A DNA stretch of 64,000 nucleotides from Sphingobacteriales bacterium TSM_CSS (GTDB lineage Bacteria; Bacteroidota; Bacteroidia; Chitinophagales; UBA2359), in NCBI GenBank assembly GCA_002212985.1, contig NBMY01000071.1:1-64000 (forward strand), written 5' to 3'. The notes beneath the pieces were generated by a model. That model ran no database searches and was not told the origin of the DNA. It saw only the letters and a list, made by a program, of their open reading frames with translations. Positions 18,033 to 26,989 of the stretch are shown here, piece by piece (position 1 is the stretch's first letter; each line of letters begins with the position of its first letter). A program made the translations under genes and the position numbers.

Positions 18033-18920
18033 ATGTCGCTGCTGCAAAACTACTATCTTGGCTGCCCTATTTGGGCAAATAAAGACTGGACCGGAACCCT
18101 GTTTACCCCAAAAGCAAAACCCAAAGACTACCTTAAACAATATGCCCGTGTGTTTAACACCGTAGAAGGCAGCAACACCTTTTATGCCCTGCCCAACACC
18201 GAACAGGTTTTGCGCTGGAAATCGGATACGCCAACCCATTTCAGGTTTAGCTTTAAATTGCCCAAAACCATAACCCACTTGTACAAACTGCGCCATGTGC
18301 AGCAGGAACTCACCCGTTTTTTTATGGCCATGGAGCCGCTTTTAGAGCGCATCGGGGTGTTTTTTATACAGTTGCCGCCCACGTTTAACAAAAAATCGCT
18401 CCCTTCTTTATCAGCCTTCCTTAAAGAATTGCCCCAAGATGTAACCTACGCTTTGGAGGTGCGCCACCTCGATTTTTACCAAAACGATGACACCGAAACC
18501 ACCCTGAACAACCTTTTGCAACAAAACGGCATAAACCGCGCCCTGTTTGATACTGCCACCCTGCACGCCCTGCCGCCTGCCGATGTGCATGTAGCGGAGG
18601 CACAGCGCAAAAAACCCAAAATGCCGCCCCGGTTGCTGGCCACTGCCCAAAACCCGTTTTTGCGCTTTGTTGGCCACGCCCTGCCGCAACAAAACGTTCA
18701 ACGGCTTACCCAAATAGCGCAAACTACGGCACAATGGCTGGCAGAAGGCAAGCAACCTTATTTGTTTATGCACACCCCCGGCGATGAATTTGCTCCCCAA
18801 ACCTGCCGCTATTTTCACCAACTGCTGCTGCAATGCCGGCCTGCCATACCCATTGGCAGCATAGCTCCGTTTGCAGGAGAACAAAACCGGGAACCCAACG
18901 AACAAATGAGCCTTTTTTAG
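18033..18920 (+). CDS. DUF72 (YecE-like) TIM-barrel protein
   Basis: Cytoplasmic protein of 295 residues in the DUF72/YecE family, which has a TIM-barrel fold and no established reaction. Landmarks are GCPIWANKDWTGTLF at the N-terminus, FNTVEGSNTFYALP, FRFSFKLPKTITH, FFIQLPPTF and YALEVRHLDF. The length is typical. It lies 97 bases upstream of cysM on the same strand; co-transcription is possible but unproven. Confidence 0.88.
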   Translation: MSLLQNYYLGCPIWANKDWTGTLFTPKAKPKDYLKQYARVFNTVEGSNTFYALPNTEQVLRWKSDTPTHFRFSFKLPKTITHLYKLRHVQQELTRFFMAMEPLLERIGVFFIQLPPTFNKKSLPSLSAFLKELPQDVTYALEVRHLDFYQNDDTETTLNNLLQQNGINRALFDTATLHALPPADVHVAEAQRKKPKMPPRLLATAQNPFLRFVGHALPQQNVQRLTQIAQTTAQWLAEGKQPYLFMHTPGDEFAPQTCRYFHQLLLQCRPAIPIGSIAPFAGEQNREPNEQMSLF

Positions 18921-19017
18921 CCTAAAATTGCACTGTTACCAAACCACAGAGCAAAAAACTTGTTCATTCGGAATACAAAAACCCCTTGTTGTAACATAAA
19001 AACAAAGCAAACAGCCC

Positions 19018-19899
19018 ATGACCTCGGTACTGCAGCTTATAGGCAATACGCCTTTGGTAGAACTAACCCACCTAAACCCCAAACGGGGGGTTAAGTTATA
19101 TGGTAAATTAGAAGGACATAACCCCGGCGGCAGCGTAAAAGACCGCCCCGCCTACGGCATGATTAAAGGCGCCATGGAACGCGGCCAATTACAACCCGGC
19201 ATGAAACTGATAGAAGCTACCAGCGGTAATACCGGCATTGCCTTGGCCATGATTGCCAACCTTTGCGGCGTGCAAATTGAACTGGTAATGCCCGAAAACT
19301 CAACCCGCGAGCGGGTACTTACCATGCGGGCTTTTGGCGCTACCGTTACCCTTACGCCGGCCGCCGGCTCAATGGAAGCTGCCATAGACTATGCCCGCCG
19401 CAAGGTGGAAGAAGGCGGCTACCTGATGCTGAACCAATTTGCCAACCCCGATAACTATATGGCGCATTACCAAACCACCGGACCCGAAATATGGCGCCAA
19501 ACCCGGGGAGCTGTTACCCACTTTGTTTCGTCTATGGGAACTACCGGCACTATTATGGGGGTTTCGAAGTTTTTGAAAGAACAGAACCCTGCCGTAAAAA
19601 TTGTTGGCGCACAACCCACCGATGGTTCACGCATACCCGGTATCAGAAAATGGCCCGAAGCATACCTGCCTAAAATTTACGACCCCCGCCGCGTTGACCA
19701 AATTATAGAAGTATCGGAACAGGAAGCCACCCAAATGACCCGAAGATTAGCCAAACAGGAAGGCGTGTTTTGCGGCATGAGCAGCGGCGGCGCCGTTACC
19801 GTGGCGCTCAAACTTATAGAAACCCTGCAAACGGGCGTGGTAGTGTGCATTATTTGCGACCGCGGCGACCGCTACCTTTCCGAAAGTTTGTTTGGGTAA
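19018..19899 (+). CDS. cysM: cysteine synthase B (O-acetylserine sulfhydrylase)
   Basis: PLP-dependent enzyme making cysteine from O-acetylserine and sulfide or thiosulfate; cytoplasmic. Of 293 residues, K41 in GGSVKDRP is the Schiff-base lysine, SGNTG (69-73) binds the substrate carboxylate, and SSMGTTGTIMG holds the PLP phosphate. The C-terminal part (SGGAVTVALK, ICDRGDRYLS) fits CysM better than CysK. It is convergent with the DUF4258-like gene. No cysteine or SAM riboswitch is seen upstream. Confidence 0.93.
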   Translation: MTSVLQLIGNTPLVELTHLNPKRGVKLYGKLEGHNPGGSVKDRPAYGMIKGAMERGQLQPGMKLIEATSGNTGIALAMIANLCGVQIELVMPENSTRERVLTMRAFGATVTLTPAAGSMEAAIDYARRKVEEGGYLMLNQFANPDNYMAHYQTTGPEIWRQTRGAVTHFVSSMGTTGTIMGVSKFLKEQNPAVKIVGAQPTDGSRIPGIRKWPEAYLPKIYDPRRVDQIIEVSEQEATQMTRRLAKQEGVFCGMSSGGAVTVALKLIETLQTGVVVCIICDRGDRYLSESLFG

Positions 19900-19953
19900 A
19901 TGTTTATGCGGCTGTAATAAGCAAAACCTATATTGCTTTGTTTGGCGAAGCAA

Positions 19954-19991
19954 GCTGTGCCGCCGGTTGTTTAACTTGCCGGCAGCACAGC
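19954..19991. terminator. hairpin between convergent genes
   Basis: GCTGTGC (19954-19960) pairs with GCACAGC (19985-19991), with an inner CCGG/CCGG pairing. It sits between cysM and the convergent DUF4258-like gene. No strict T-run follows, so terminator function is tentative. Confidence 0.4.
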
Positions 19992-20000
19992 CTGTTTGTG

Positions 20001-20537
20001 CTAATTGATTGTTGGTAAAACCGGTTTTCTGTTGTCTGCCCTGCGCAAAGACCCACCTGCCGGCAAGTAGGCGCCGGTGTAAAGCCTTTTGGGTTTCTTT
20101 TTAATGTTGCGCAAGGCATTTTGATTTTTATATACGGTTATTAAAATATCGGGGCGTTTAACAAGTACCACAGTATTGGCAATTTTTTCGGCAAACTGCC
20201 TCGAAAATAAACGCTGTGCAACTTTCGAGGGCATTACATAAAAACAAAATCCCTGTTTGCAAATTCTGAAGCCGTATTTTACGGTGTTTTCAATCATATC
20301 CAGGGTTATGCCGCGGCCTGCAGCCCTTTTGCGGGCATGAGGTGTAACAACAAGTCCGTAGGGGTTTTGCAGTTGAACAGGGTTGTCAATAGTTGTTTGT
20401 ACATCATCATCATCGGGGCAAAAACAAGTTTCGGTTTGTTGCCGCAATGCTTCGTCCACCTTCCATACAAAGGGTTTGTGAAGCATCCTCATCAGTTTCT
20501 TCGAAATTCCGGGGCGGGTAAATTTTTCCATTTTCAT
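20001..20537 (-). CDS. DUF4258-like protein
   Basis: Small basic protein of 178 residues, function unknown. The middle matches the DUF4258 pattern: VTPHARKRAAGRGITLDMIE, then VKYGFRI, then a strand pair ending ILITVYKN. DUF4258 proteins resemble RelE/BrnT-type folds, and some are suspected toxins, but no antitoxin-like partner lies next to this gene. The N-terminal 60 residues include a Cys/Asp-rich patch (TCFCPDDDD). ATG 20537 is used; an upstream extension is not supported. Confidence 0.6.
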   Translation of the reverse strand: MKMEKFTRPGISKKLMRMLHKPFVWKVDEALRQQTETCFCPDDDDVQTTIDNPVQLQNPYGLVVTPHARKRAAGRGITLDMIENTVKYGFRICKQGFCFYVMPSKVAQRLFSRQFAEKIANTVVLVKRPDILITVYKNQNALRNIKKKPKRLYTGAYLPAGGSLRRADNRKPVLPTIN

Positions 20538-20751
20538 AATAAAAAGTATTTAATGAATAGCAAAATTTTAATCAATGTTTGCATTTAAGGTTGCAAATAC
20601 TTTAACACAACCTTGCATAAAAATAGTTCCCGCATCTGGGCTTAGTCTGAAAAAAACAACGAAAAGTTGAAATAATGCATGACCAATGCGAGGCTGGATT
20701 TACATGAGGCGGTCTAATCTTTACCAATAATGACTTTTGTTCAACCGGCGC

Positions 20752-23301
20752 TTATTCCTGCCCATGTATTTTTTGAAGGGCGCGGCGCAACATACGGCGG
20801 CGGTAGAGTTGAGTTGCCATAAACCTAATAATTATGTAAACGGCAACTGCTGCAACTGCTCCCAAAGCAAGCCAGGCCCAAAACCACCAAAAACGCCAAA
20901 CGGGGGGTAAAATGGTAAAACTGAAACCGGTTTGTGCATAAGCGCCGGGGTTTTGCAGGTGTTGTGCGCGCACCTCAAACCGGTAATTTCCGGGTGGCAG
21001 GTTGGCATAGGTGGCCACTTGCTCTGGCGGGGCAGGCAGCCAGGCGGTATCGGTGCCTGCCAGGCGGTATTGGTAGTTAATGAGTTTTGGGTTTAAGAAA
21101 AACAATGCGTCAAAAGAAAAGGTAAGGGTATTTTCGTTGTATTTCAGGCGCAGGTTTTCGGGCAATTGGGTAAGTGGGTTCAGGCTGTCGGAAAAGGCAA
21201 TCCAGTCAACGGTTTCATAACGCAGTTTAATGTCTGTTATATGCAGCAGAAGGGTATCGGGTGTTGGGGGTGGGGCAGAGGGGTTATAGCGGGTAATACC
21301 GCTAATGGTTCCTTGCCAAAGGTTTCCCTTTGTGTCGGTATAAGAGAGTCCGGTACATTCTGGCGAAATAAAACCATCGGGCTTACCCAGATGCAGTACG
21401 CGGGTTTGGCGGGTTTGGTTAAAAAAGGCAATGTCAAAGCGGTCAATTCCGTTTGGAGTTCCCAGCCAGGCATAGTTGTTGCTTATGCTCAAAGATTGCA
21501 GGTTGCTGCTGCTTAGTCCGTCGCGCTCGTCAAATTGCATTACCTGCTTTCCGTCAAAGCGCAGCAGTCCGCCTTCGGTTCTAATCATCCAGAGGTTGCC
21601 CTGTTGGTCGTGGCACATTTGGGTAACCGTTCCGAAATACTGTGCTCCTCCGGCCAGTCTGAAACTGCCTGTTGATGGGTTGAGCACATAAACCCCCGAT
21701 GTAGCGGCCACCCAAACGCTGTCGGTTTTGGGGTCAATGGTCAGGCTGTTAATGTTGTTGTAGGGGTTAAAACCATACATGGGGTTCAGGTTGTTGTTGG
21801 CGGGGCCTGTAAGTTCGTAGTAGGTAAACTGCCGCCCGCTATACCGGTAAAGTCCGCTGTTGGAGGCAAGCCAGATGTTTCCTTTTTGGTCTTGCTGCAA
21901 CAGCCCTATGAATTTGTTGAGTGGGTTTTTATCGAAAGCTACCGGGGTAAATCGGGATCCGTCAAATCTGGTCAGTCCGCCGTTGGCAATCCAGATATTT
22001 CCATGCCGGTCTTCAAGAAAGTTGTAAACACTGTTAGAGGGCAGCCCGTTTTGGGTAGTAAATTGCCGGCAGTTGTTGTTTTGGCACAGGGTAATGCCAT
22101 CATCCTGGTAGCCAATCCAAAGGTGATTTTTTGAGTCGAGCAAGATGGCGTTGGCTTCTTTACCCTGCAGTTCGGCACCGTAACGGTAGTTTAAAAAGGA
22201 AAAACCGCTGTACCGTGCAATGCCGTTTTGAGTAGTAACCCAAATATTGCCTTGCCGGTCTTGCATAATATGGCGCAGCCTGAACCCCTTGCCCGGTCCC
22301 ATAAAACCGGCTGTTTCGGTGTCGAGGGTAATAAATTGGTTGTCTTTACGAACTATAAGGCCGTTTTCCGAAATAATCCAGAGGTTGTTTTGGGCATCTG
22401 CCATCATGTTAGCAATGCGGTTGGTAATCATGCCATCGGCGGTGGTAAAGCGCTTAAAGCAATCGCCGTCGTAGCGGTACAATCCCATTACCGTACCAAA
22501 CCAGAGGTTGCCGCTGTTATCGGGCAGCATTACCTGCGTAATGTTTTTTTGCAATTCGGGCGGCAGCAGGGTATTATCGAACCGTTTTCCGTTAAATTGC
22601 CATATTCCTTCATCGGTTTGCAGCCACCACGCATCTTTATAGCGCACAATCTGATAAACCTGCATGGTGTTTCGCACCTGTTTGCTAAGGTTGGTATAGG
22701 TTCCGTTTTGGTATCGGAGCAACCCCAGTTGAGTGGCTAAATAGGCATTGGCAGAGTCTGCAATCCAAACATCGTAAATATAATTGTCTTTAAGTTGGGC
22801 GCTGTTAAGCAGGGTAAACCGGCTGTTTGGGTGAATCATATCCACTTGTTGGCGGTTATTTTCTACCCAAAGGGGTTCGGTTTGGTCGCGATGAAAATAA
22901 ATACTTCCGGTTCCAAAAACGCGCATTGAGTCGAGAGGGGTAAATTTTCGGCCGTTAAAGGTAAAAAGGCGGCTGTTATCCCATTGCAACGATTTGAACC
23001 ACAACTGCCCCTTGTTGTCTTCGTGTATGCTGCTTATTTGGTAAGAAGTAAGCCCGTCTTTTGTAGTGTAATTTTTAAATGTTTTACCATCAAAGCGGCT
23101 TACCCCGGCGGCAGTACTCACCCACAGGTAGCCTCGGTTATCCTGGTAAAAGGTATAAACTTTAGAGGCGCCCAATCCTTCGTCAACGCCATAGGTTACG
23201 GCGCTGTATTGCTGTGCGTAAACGGTTGCCGGCGCACATGCCAGCAGGTGTAAGGTAAAAAAAATACCAGCCCAAAAGATGGTTAACCGGTTTTGTTTCA
23301 T
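20752..23301 (-). CDS. two-component-regulator propeller protein without kinase
   Basis: Membrane sensor-like protein of 849 residues from ATG 23301. A signal peptide (TIFWAGIFFTLHLLACAPATVYA) leads into about a dozen Reg_prop blades (GNIWVTTQNGIARY, KNHLWIGYQDDGI, GNLWFGTVMGLYRYDG), forming two seven-bladed propellers. A Y_Y_Y Ig-like domain (NPKLINYQYRLAGTDTAWLP, GNYRFEVRAQ) and one transmembrane helix (WFWAWLALGAVAAVAVYIII) follow. It ends about 25 residues after the helix (RRRMLRRALQKIHGQE), where a histidine kinase normally begins. No kinase remnant is visible downstream. It may signal through a partner or be a truncated sensor. Confidence 0.87.
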   Translation of the reverse strand: MKQNRLTIFWAGIFFTLHLLACAPATVYAQQYSAVTYGVDEGLGASKVYTFYQDNRGYLWVSTAAGVSRFDGKTFKNYTTKDGLTSYQISSIHEDNKGQLWFKSLQWDNSRLFTFNGRKFTPLDSMRVFGTGSIYFHRDQTEPLWVENNRQQVDMIHPNSRFTLLNSAQLKDNYIYDVWIADSANAYLATQLGLLRYQNGTYTNLSKQVRNTMQVYQIVRYKDAWWLQTDEGIWQFNGKRFDNTLLPPELQKNITQVMLPDNSGNLWFGTVMGLYRYDGDCFKRFTTADGMITNRIANMMADAQNNLWIISENGLIVRKDNQFITLDTETAGFMGPGKGFRLRHIMQDRQGNIWVTTQNGIARYSGFSFLNYRYGAELQGKEANAILLDSKNHLWIGYQDDGITLCQNNNCRQFTTQNGLPSNSVYNFLEDRHGNIWIANGGLTRFDGSRFTPVAFDKNPLNKFIGLLQQDQKGNIWLASNSGLYRYSGRQFTYYELTGPANNNLNPMYGFNPYNNINSLTIDPKTDSVWVAATSGVYVLNPSTGSFRLAGGAQYFGTVTQMCHDQQGNLWMIRTEGGLLRFDGKQVMQFDERDGLSSSNLQSLSISNNYAWLGTPNGIDRFDIAFFNQTRQTRVLHLGKPDGFISPECTGLSYTDTKGNLWQGTISGITRYNPSAPPPTPDTLLLHITDIKLRYETVDWIAFSDSLNPLTQLPENLRLKYNENTLTFSFDALFFLNPKLINYQYRLAGTDTAWLPAPPEQVATYANLPPGNYRFEVRAQHLQNPGAYAQTGFSFTILPPVWRFWWFWAWLALGAVAAVAVYIIIRFMATQLYRRRMLRRALQKIHGQE

Positions 23302-23548
23302 AGTGGGCAACCTTTGGTTTTTTATTGATTAACCACAACGCAACACAAAAGTGCCGGGTTGGCAGCGGTTATGGCAGTTGGCAAGTTTACCCGGCAAAGC
23401 CTGCCATACAGAACAATAACGCAAAAAAAGCGCTTTTGTGTTGTCAATGCAGTGTCAAAGTATGGGCAAATCGGGTATTATTTGTAACTTTCGGGCTATT
23501 GTACAGTCAAAAATAATATTTCACCAATCAATAAACCTGTTTTAACAC

Positions 23549-24235
23549 ATGAAGTTACCATTTTTTGCTTTTTGGGCGGTTGCGTTTGCTTCGCTTTTAT
23601 TTAGTAATTGCACCATGGCGCAAAACGAAAAACCGGTTCGAACTCTTACTACGGTGAACTGCACCGTTACACAGGTTGCGGGCGAGTACACCTTAGTACC
23701 CGATGAAGATAACAGCCAACGCTACATGCCCCGCAACCTGGAACTTAAATTCCGGAAAGAAGGATTGAAAGTAGTAGTAAACGGCAATGTATTTGCCATA
23801 CCGCCCAATGTGCGCATGATAGGCACCCCTTTTGAAATAACCAAAATTGCGGTGCGCAATACAGAAGCGCCGGTAAAACCCAAAGATGCCGATAAAGGGA
23901 AAGATGGGCCTAAATTGCAACCCGTATCGGAGGGTAATGCCGAGGTAAAAACAGGGGTAAACTATGCCGAAGTGCAATACACCACCAACCTTAGCAATGT
24001 GAAAGGCACCATTATTAAAATTGACAACACCTATTTAATTGAAACCGGCCCCGGTATGCGCTATATGCTTATGGGCGGCGGACTGCCGGCAGAATTTCAG
24101 GTAGAAAAAACCAAGGTTATTTTTAGCGGGCAAAGCGGCAACCCGCCTGCCAACGTGCGCATGAAAGGCAACCCGCTTAAACTTGCTTCCATTAAAAAAG
24201 CCCCTGTCAAAAAATGGTGGCAGTTCTGGAAGTAG
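23549..24235 (+). CDS. exported protein with duplicated module
   Basis: Unknown function; 228 residues. The signal sequence (FFAFWAVAFASLLFSNC) ends at a Cys that could be a lipobox. Two similar halves follow. The first runs from NCTVTQVAGEYTL to PPNVRMIGTPFEITKIAV and the second from GTIIKIDNTYLIETG to PPANVRMKGNPLKLASIK; both end in a PxNVRMxGxPxxxxxI pattern, so an internal duplication is clear. The halves are joined by a Lys/Pro-rich linker. The C-terminus is basic and aromatic (KKWWQFWK). A weak -7 box (TAACTTTC, 23485-23492) lies upstream. Confidence 0.7.
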   Translation: MKLPFFAFWAVAFASLLFSNCTMAQNEKPVRTLTTVNCTVTQVAGEYTLVPDEDNSQRYMPRNLELKFRKEGLKVVVNGNVFAIPPNVRMIGTPFEITKIAVRNTEAPVKPKDADKGKDGPKLQPVSEGNAEVKTGVNYAEVQYTTNLSNVKGTIIKIDNTYLIETGPGMRYMLMGGGLPAEFQVEKTKVIFSGQSGNPPANVRMKGNPLKLASIKKAPVKKWWQFWK

Positions 24236-24333
24236 CAACCAATTTAGGTTAACCCCGGTTACACATACTTTTACACCCGGTATTGCGCGCAATATTGGGT
24301 GTTTTGTTTTTACACAGGTTGTTTGCTATTTCT

Positions 24334-24717
24334 TTATTCCCTCGAATGCAGGGCTATTCGGTTGCCTTCGGTATCGGTAAGTAAGGCCATATAGCCGTAT
24401 TCTTCCGAAATTTGGGTGCGCGGTTGCAAAATTTTACCGCCTGCCGCTTCTACACGCGCCAGTTCTACGCTTAAATTACCCGATGGAGAGGTAAAATACA
24501 CCAACGTGCCGTTTTCAGATGGGGTGTAGTACTGTGTATGATAGACCAGACTGCCGGGCGAACCCACAGCATTTTCAACCCACGGAAACCAGGCCATTTC
24601 AAGCGGACCCATCAACTGCCGATGTAACTGAAACCCCAATACGGTTTCGTAAAACTTAACTGCGCGGTCCATATTGCGAACCGGAATTTCGAACCAGCCT
24701 ACTACGTTTTTGTCCAT
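24334..24717 (-). CDS. VOC-superfamily glyoxalase-like protein
   Basis: Cytoplasmic protein of 127 residues with the paired beta-alpha-beta fold of the vicinal oxygen chelate superfamily. Landmarks are VVGWFEIPVRNMDRAVKFYE and VLGFQLHRQL at the N-terminus and GYMALLTDTEGNRIALHS at the C-terminus. This is the common YdcE/PhnB-like glyoxalase type; the substrate cannot be inferred. Monocistronic. Confidence 0.85.
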   Translation of the reverse strand: MDKNVVGWFEIPVRNMDRAVKFYETVLGFQLHRQLMGPLEMAWFPWVENAVGSPGSLVYHTQYYTPSENGTLVYFTSPSGNLSVELARVEAAGGKILQPRTQISEEYGYMALLTDTEGNRIALHSRE

Positions 24718-24890
24718 ACCGAAATAATTTTTTTGGTTACACCATAAAAACAGGGCAACTTATGCCTGTAGCGCAGTAAAATGCCTGCCTGACAAATTTG
24801 TACGCACAATTTTACAAATAATGTGTTAAAAAATTTGCAAACAGGGTAAAATGTTATTACCTTCAACCTTAAACAAAATATTTTACTATT

Positions 24891-25229
24891 ATGAAAAAGC
24901 ACCTGTTTACCCTTCTTGCGGCGCTCTTACTGCCCGCAATGGCTTTGTTGGCTCAACAAAGCATACACCTTACCGAACCGCCGCCGCCTACCGATGACGG
25001 TGTAAAATTTTACCAGATTTACCTCGAAAAACCCGCACAAGCTATTAAAAACCTGCAATACAAAGACGGCACACCCCTTAACGGCGAATTGTCTGAGGAC
25101 GGGAAACGGGTTATCATCAGCAATTACGATAAACGGGCAGGCATAAGTGTTGAAGTTACCTACACCGATGGCCAAACCGAAGAAATAAAACGAAGCCCCT
25201 GTTTTGTTGACCCGGTTGTACCTTTGTAA
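24891..25229 (+). CDS. small secreted protein
   Basis: Unknown function; 112 residues. A clean signal peptide (MKKHLFTLLAALLLPAMALLAQ) is followed by about 90 residues of beta-type sequence (KNLQYKDGTPLNGELSEDG, RVIISNYDKRAGISVEVTY) that look like one Ig-like domain. Only one Cys remains after cleavage. Monocistronic, with a hairpin terminator downstream. Confidence 0.7.
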   Translation: MKKHLFTLLAALLLPAMALLAQQSIHLTEPPPPTDDGVKFYQIYLEKPAQAIKNLQYKDGTPLNGELSEDGKRVIISNYDKRAGISVEVTYTDGQTEEIKRSPCFVDPVVPL

Positions 25230-25261
25230 CCTGCCCAAACTTTTACACCTTGCCCAAATTT

Positions 25262-25300
25262 GCCGGCAACCCTCTGTTGCCGGCCGGGTTATTTTTTATT
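25262..25300 (+). terminator. hairpin after small secreted protein gene
   Basis: GCCGGCAAC (25262-25270) pairs with GTTGCCGGC (25276-25284) around CCTCT. A T-rich stretch (ATTTTTTATTT) begins seven bases later, so it is a somewhat loose Rho-independent terminator. Confidence 0.6.
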
Positions 25301-25316
25301 TGCAGACCTACCCCCT

Positions 25317-26975
25317 ATGACCAACAAAAACATGGCCAACACGTTTCGCCTGCTGGCAGAACTAATGGAATTGCACGGCGAAAACCCTTTTAAAATAAGG
25401 TCTTACGAAGTAGCAGCCCGCACCATAGAGCAACAGCCGCAGCCGCTGTCGGCGCTATCGGCACAGCAAATTGAAGACCTGCCGGGCGTGGGTAAAGCCA
25501 TTGCCGGCAAAATTTCGGCCCTGCTGCAAACCGGCACCTTCGACCTGCTGGACCGTCTGCTGGCCGTAACGCCGGCCGGCATTACCGAAATGCTGCAAAT
25601 AAAAGGATTGGGCCCGAAAAAGGTGAAAATACTGTGGCAAGAACTCAACATTGAAACCGTTGGCGAACTGCTCTACGCCTGTCAGGAAAACCGCCTCCTG
25701 CACCTGAAAGGATTTGGCGAAAAAACACAGGAAAACGTAAAAAAAAGCGTGGAGTATTTTCTGGCAAATGCCAAATACTACCGCTATGCCGATATGGAAC
25801 CCGAAGCCTTATACCTGCAACAGGCTTTTGCTCAATTGCCCGATGTGGAGCGGGTAGAACTTACCGGCGCATACCGGCGCAAATGCGAAGTGCTGGAATT
25901 TGCCGACCTCCTTATTGCCGGCAACTGGAGCAACCTGCAAAACTGGTGCAACCAACTGCAAATAATGCTGCTTCATGTGCAGGAGCAAAGCGCCACCGCA
26001 CAAAGCGCCACCGGCTTGCCCCTGCAACTGCACAGCGCCACCACTCAAAATTTTGCCTGCCGATTGCTGCAAACCACCGCCGCGCCCGCTCATTGGCAAC
26101 AACTGATTGCCATTAAAGAACCCAACCCGCACAGCAACACCGAAACCGATATTTACCAACAACTTGGACTACCCTTTATTGAACCCGAACTGCGCGAAGG
26201 CTTAGATGAAATTGAACTGGCTCGTAAAAACCACCTGCCGCCCCACCTGCTGCGAGTTGAAGACATTACCGGCATTATTCATGCTCACAGCACCTACAGC
26301 GATGGCCGCGACTCGCTGGAAAACATAGCGCGCGCCTGCATGGCATCGGGCTATCTTTATCTGGGCATTTCAGACCATTCAAAAGCAGCGTTTTACGCCA
26401 ACGGATTATCGGAAGCAGCCATTATTCAACAACACAAAGAAATTGACCGCCTTAACCAAACCCTGGCGCCTTTCAGAATATTTAAAGGCATTGAGGCCGA
26501 CATTCTCAACGACGGCTCGCTCGACTATAACAACGAGGTGCTGCAAAGTTTCGATTTTGTGATTGCCTCCATACACTCCACCCTGCAAATGACCGAAGAA
26601 AAAGCCATGATGCGCCTCATTCGGGCTATAGAAAACCCGTACACCACCATTTTGGGGCATCTTACAGGCAGGCTGCTGTTATCAAGGGCGGGATATCCGG
26701 TCAATCATCGCAAAATTATAGATGCCTGTGCTGCCAACAAGGTTATTATTGAAATAAATGCCAACCCCTACCGCTTAGATATTGACTGGCGATGGATACC
26801 CTATTGCCTTGAAAAAGGCGTGCTGCTCTCCATAAACCCCGATGCGCACAGCACCGCCGGCATAAACGATGTAAAATACGGCGTGTTTGCCGCCCGAAAA
26901 GGTAAGCTTACCAAAGAGCATACCCTTAACACCCGCACACCCGATGAAGTAGCGGGTATTTTTGCCCTAAAATAA
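25317..26975 (+). CDS. PolX-like protein with PHP domain, polymerase site degenerate
   Basis: From ATG 25317, about 552 residues with the layout of bacterial PolX. Helix-hairpin-helix units come first (DLPGVGKAIAGKISALL, LQIKGLGPKKVKILW, HLKGFGEKTQENV), then a nucleotidyltransferase-like palm, then a PHP phosphoesterase domain from about residue 318. PHP metal ligands look intact (H322, H324, D329, and GISDHSKA, FKGIEADIL, VIASIHS, NPDAHS). In the palm, the usual GSxRR...DxD motif reads TGAYRRKCEVLEFADLLIAG: the first Asp is Phe, and the third catalytic Asp strand also appears to be lost. DNA synthesis is therefore unlikely, while PHP nuclease or phosphatase activity is likely. A PD-(D/E)XK-like gene follows after 14 nt. 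Confidence 0.88.
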   Translation: MTNKNMANTFRLLAELMELHGENPFKIRSYEVAARTIEQQPQPLSALSAQQIEDLPGVGKAIAGKISALLQTGTFDLLDRLLAVTPAGITEMLQIKGLGPKKVKILWQELNIETVGELLYACQENRLLHLKGFGEKTQENVKKSVEYFLANAKYYRYADMEPEALYLQQAFAQLPDVERVELTGAYRRKCEVLEFADLLIAGNWSNLQNWCNQLQIMLLHVQEQSATAQSATGLPLQLHSATTQNFACRLLQTTAAPAHWQQLIAIKEPNPHSNTETDIYQQLGLPFIEPELREGLDEIELARKNHLPPHLLRVEDITGIIHAHSTYSDGRDSLENIARACMASGYLYLGISDHSKAAFYANGLSEAAIIQQHKEIDRLNQTLAPFRIFKGIEADILNDGSLDYNNEVLQSFDFVIASIHSTLQMTEEKAMMRLIRAIENPYTTILGHLTGRLLLSRAGYPVNHRKIIDACAANKVIIEINANPYRLDIDWRWIPYCLEKGVLLSINPDAHSTAGINDVKYGVFAARKGKLTKEHTLNTRTPDEVAGIFALK

Positions 26976-26989
26976 CCCCGTTGCCGCCT

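Noticed and set aside
22228-22740. 170-codon plus-strand open frame
   Set aside because: It is antisense to the propeller sensor gene, whose repeated blades produce open antisense frames.
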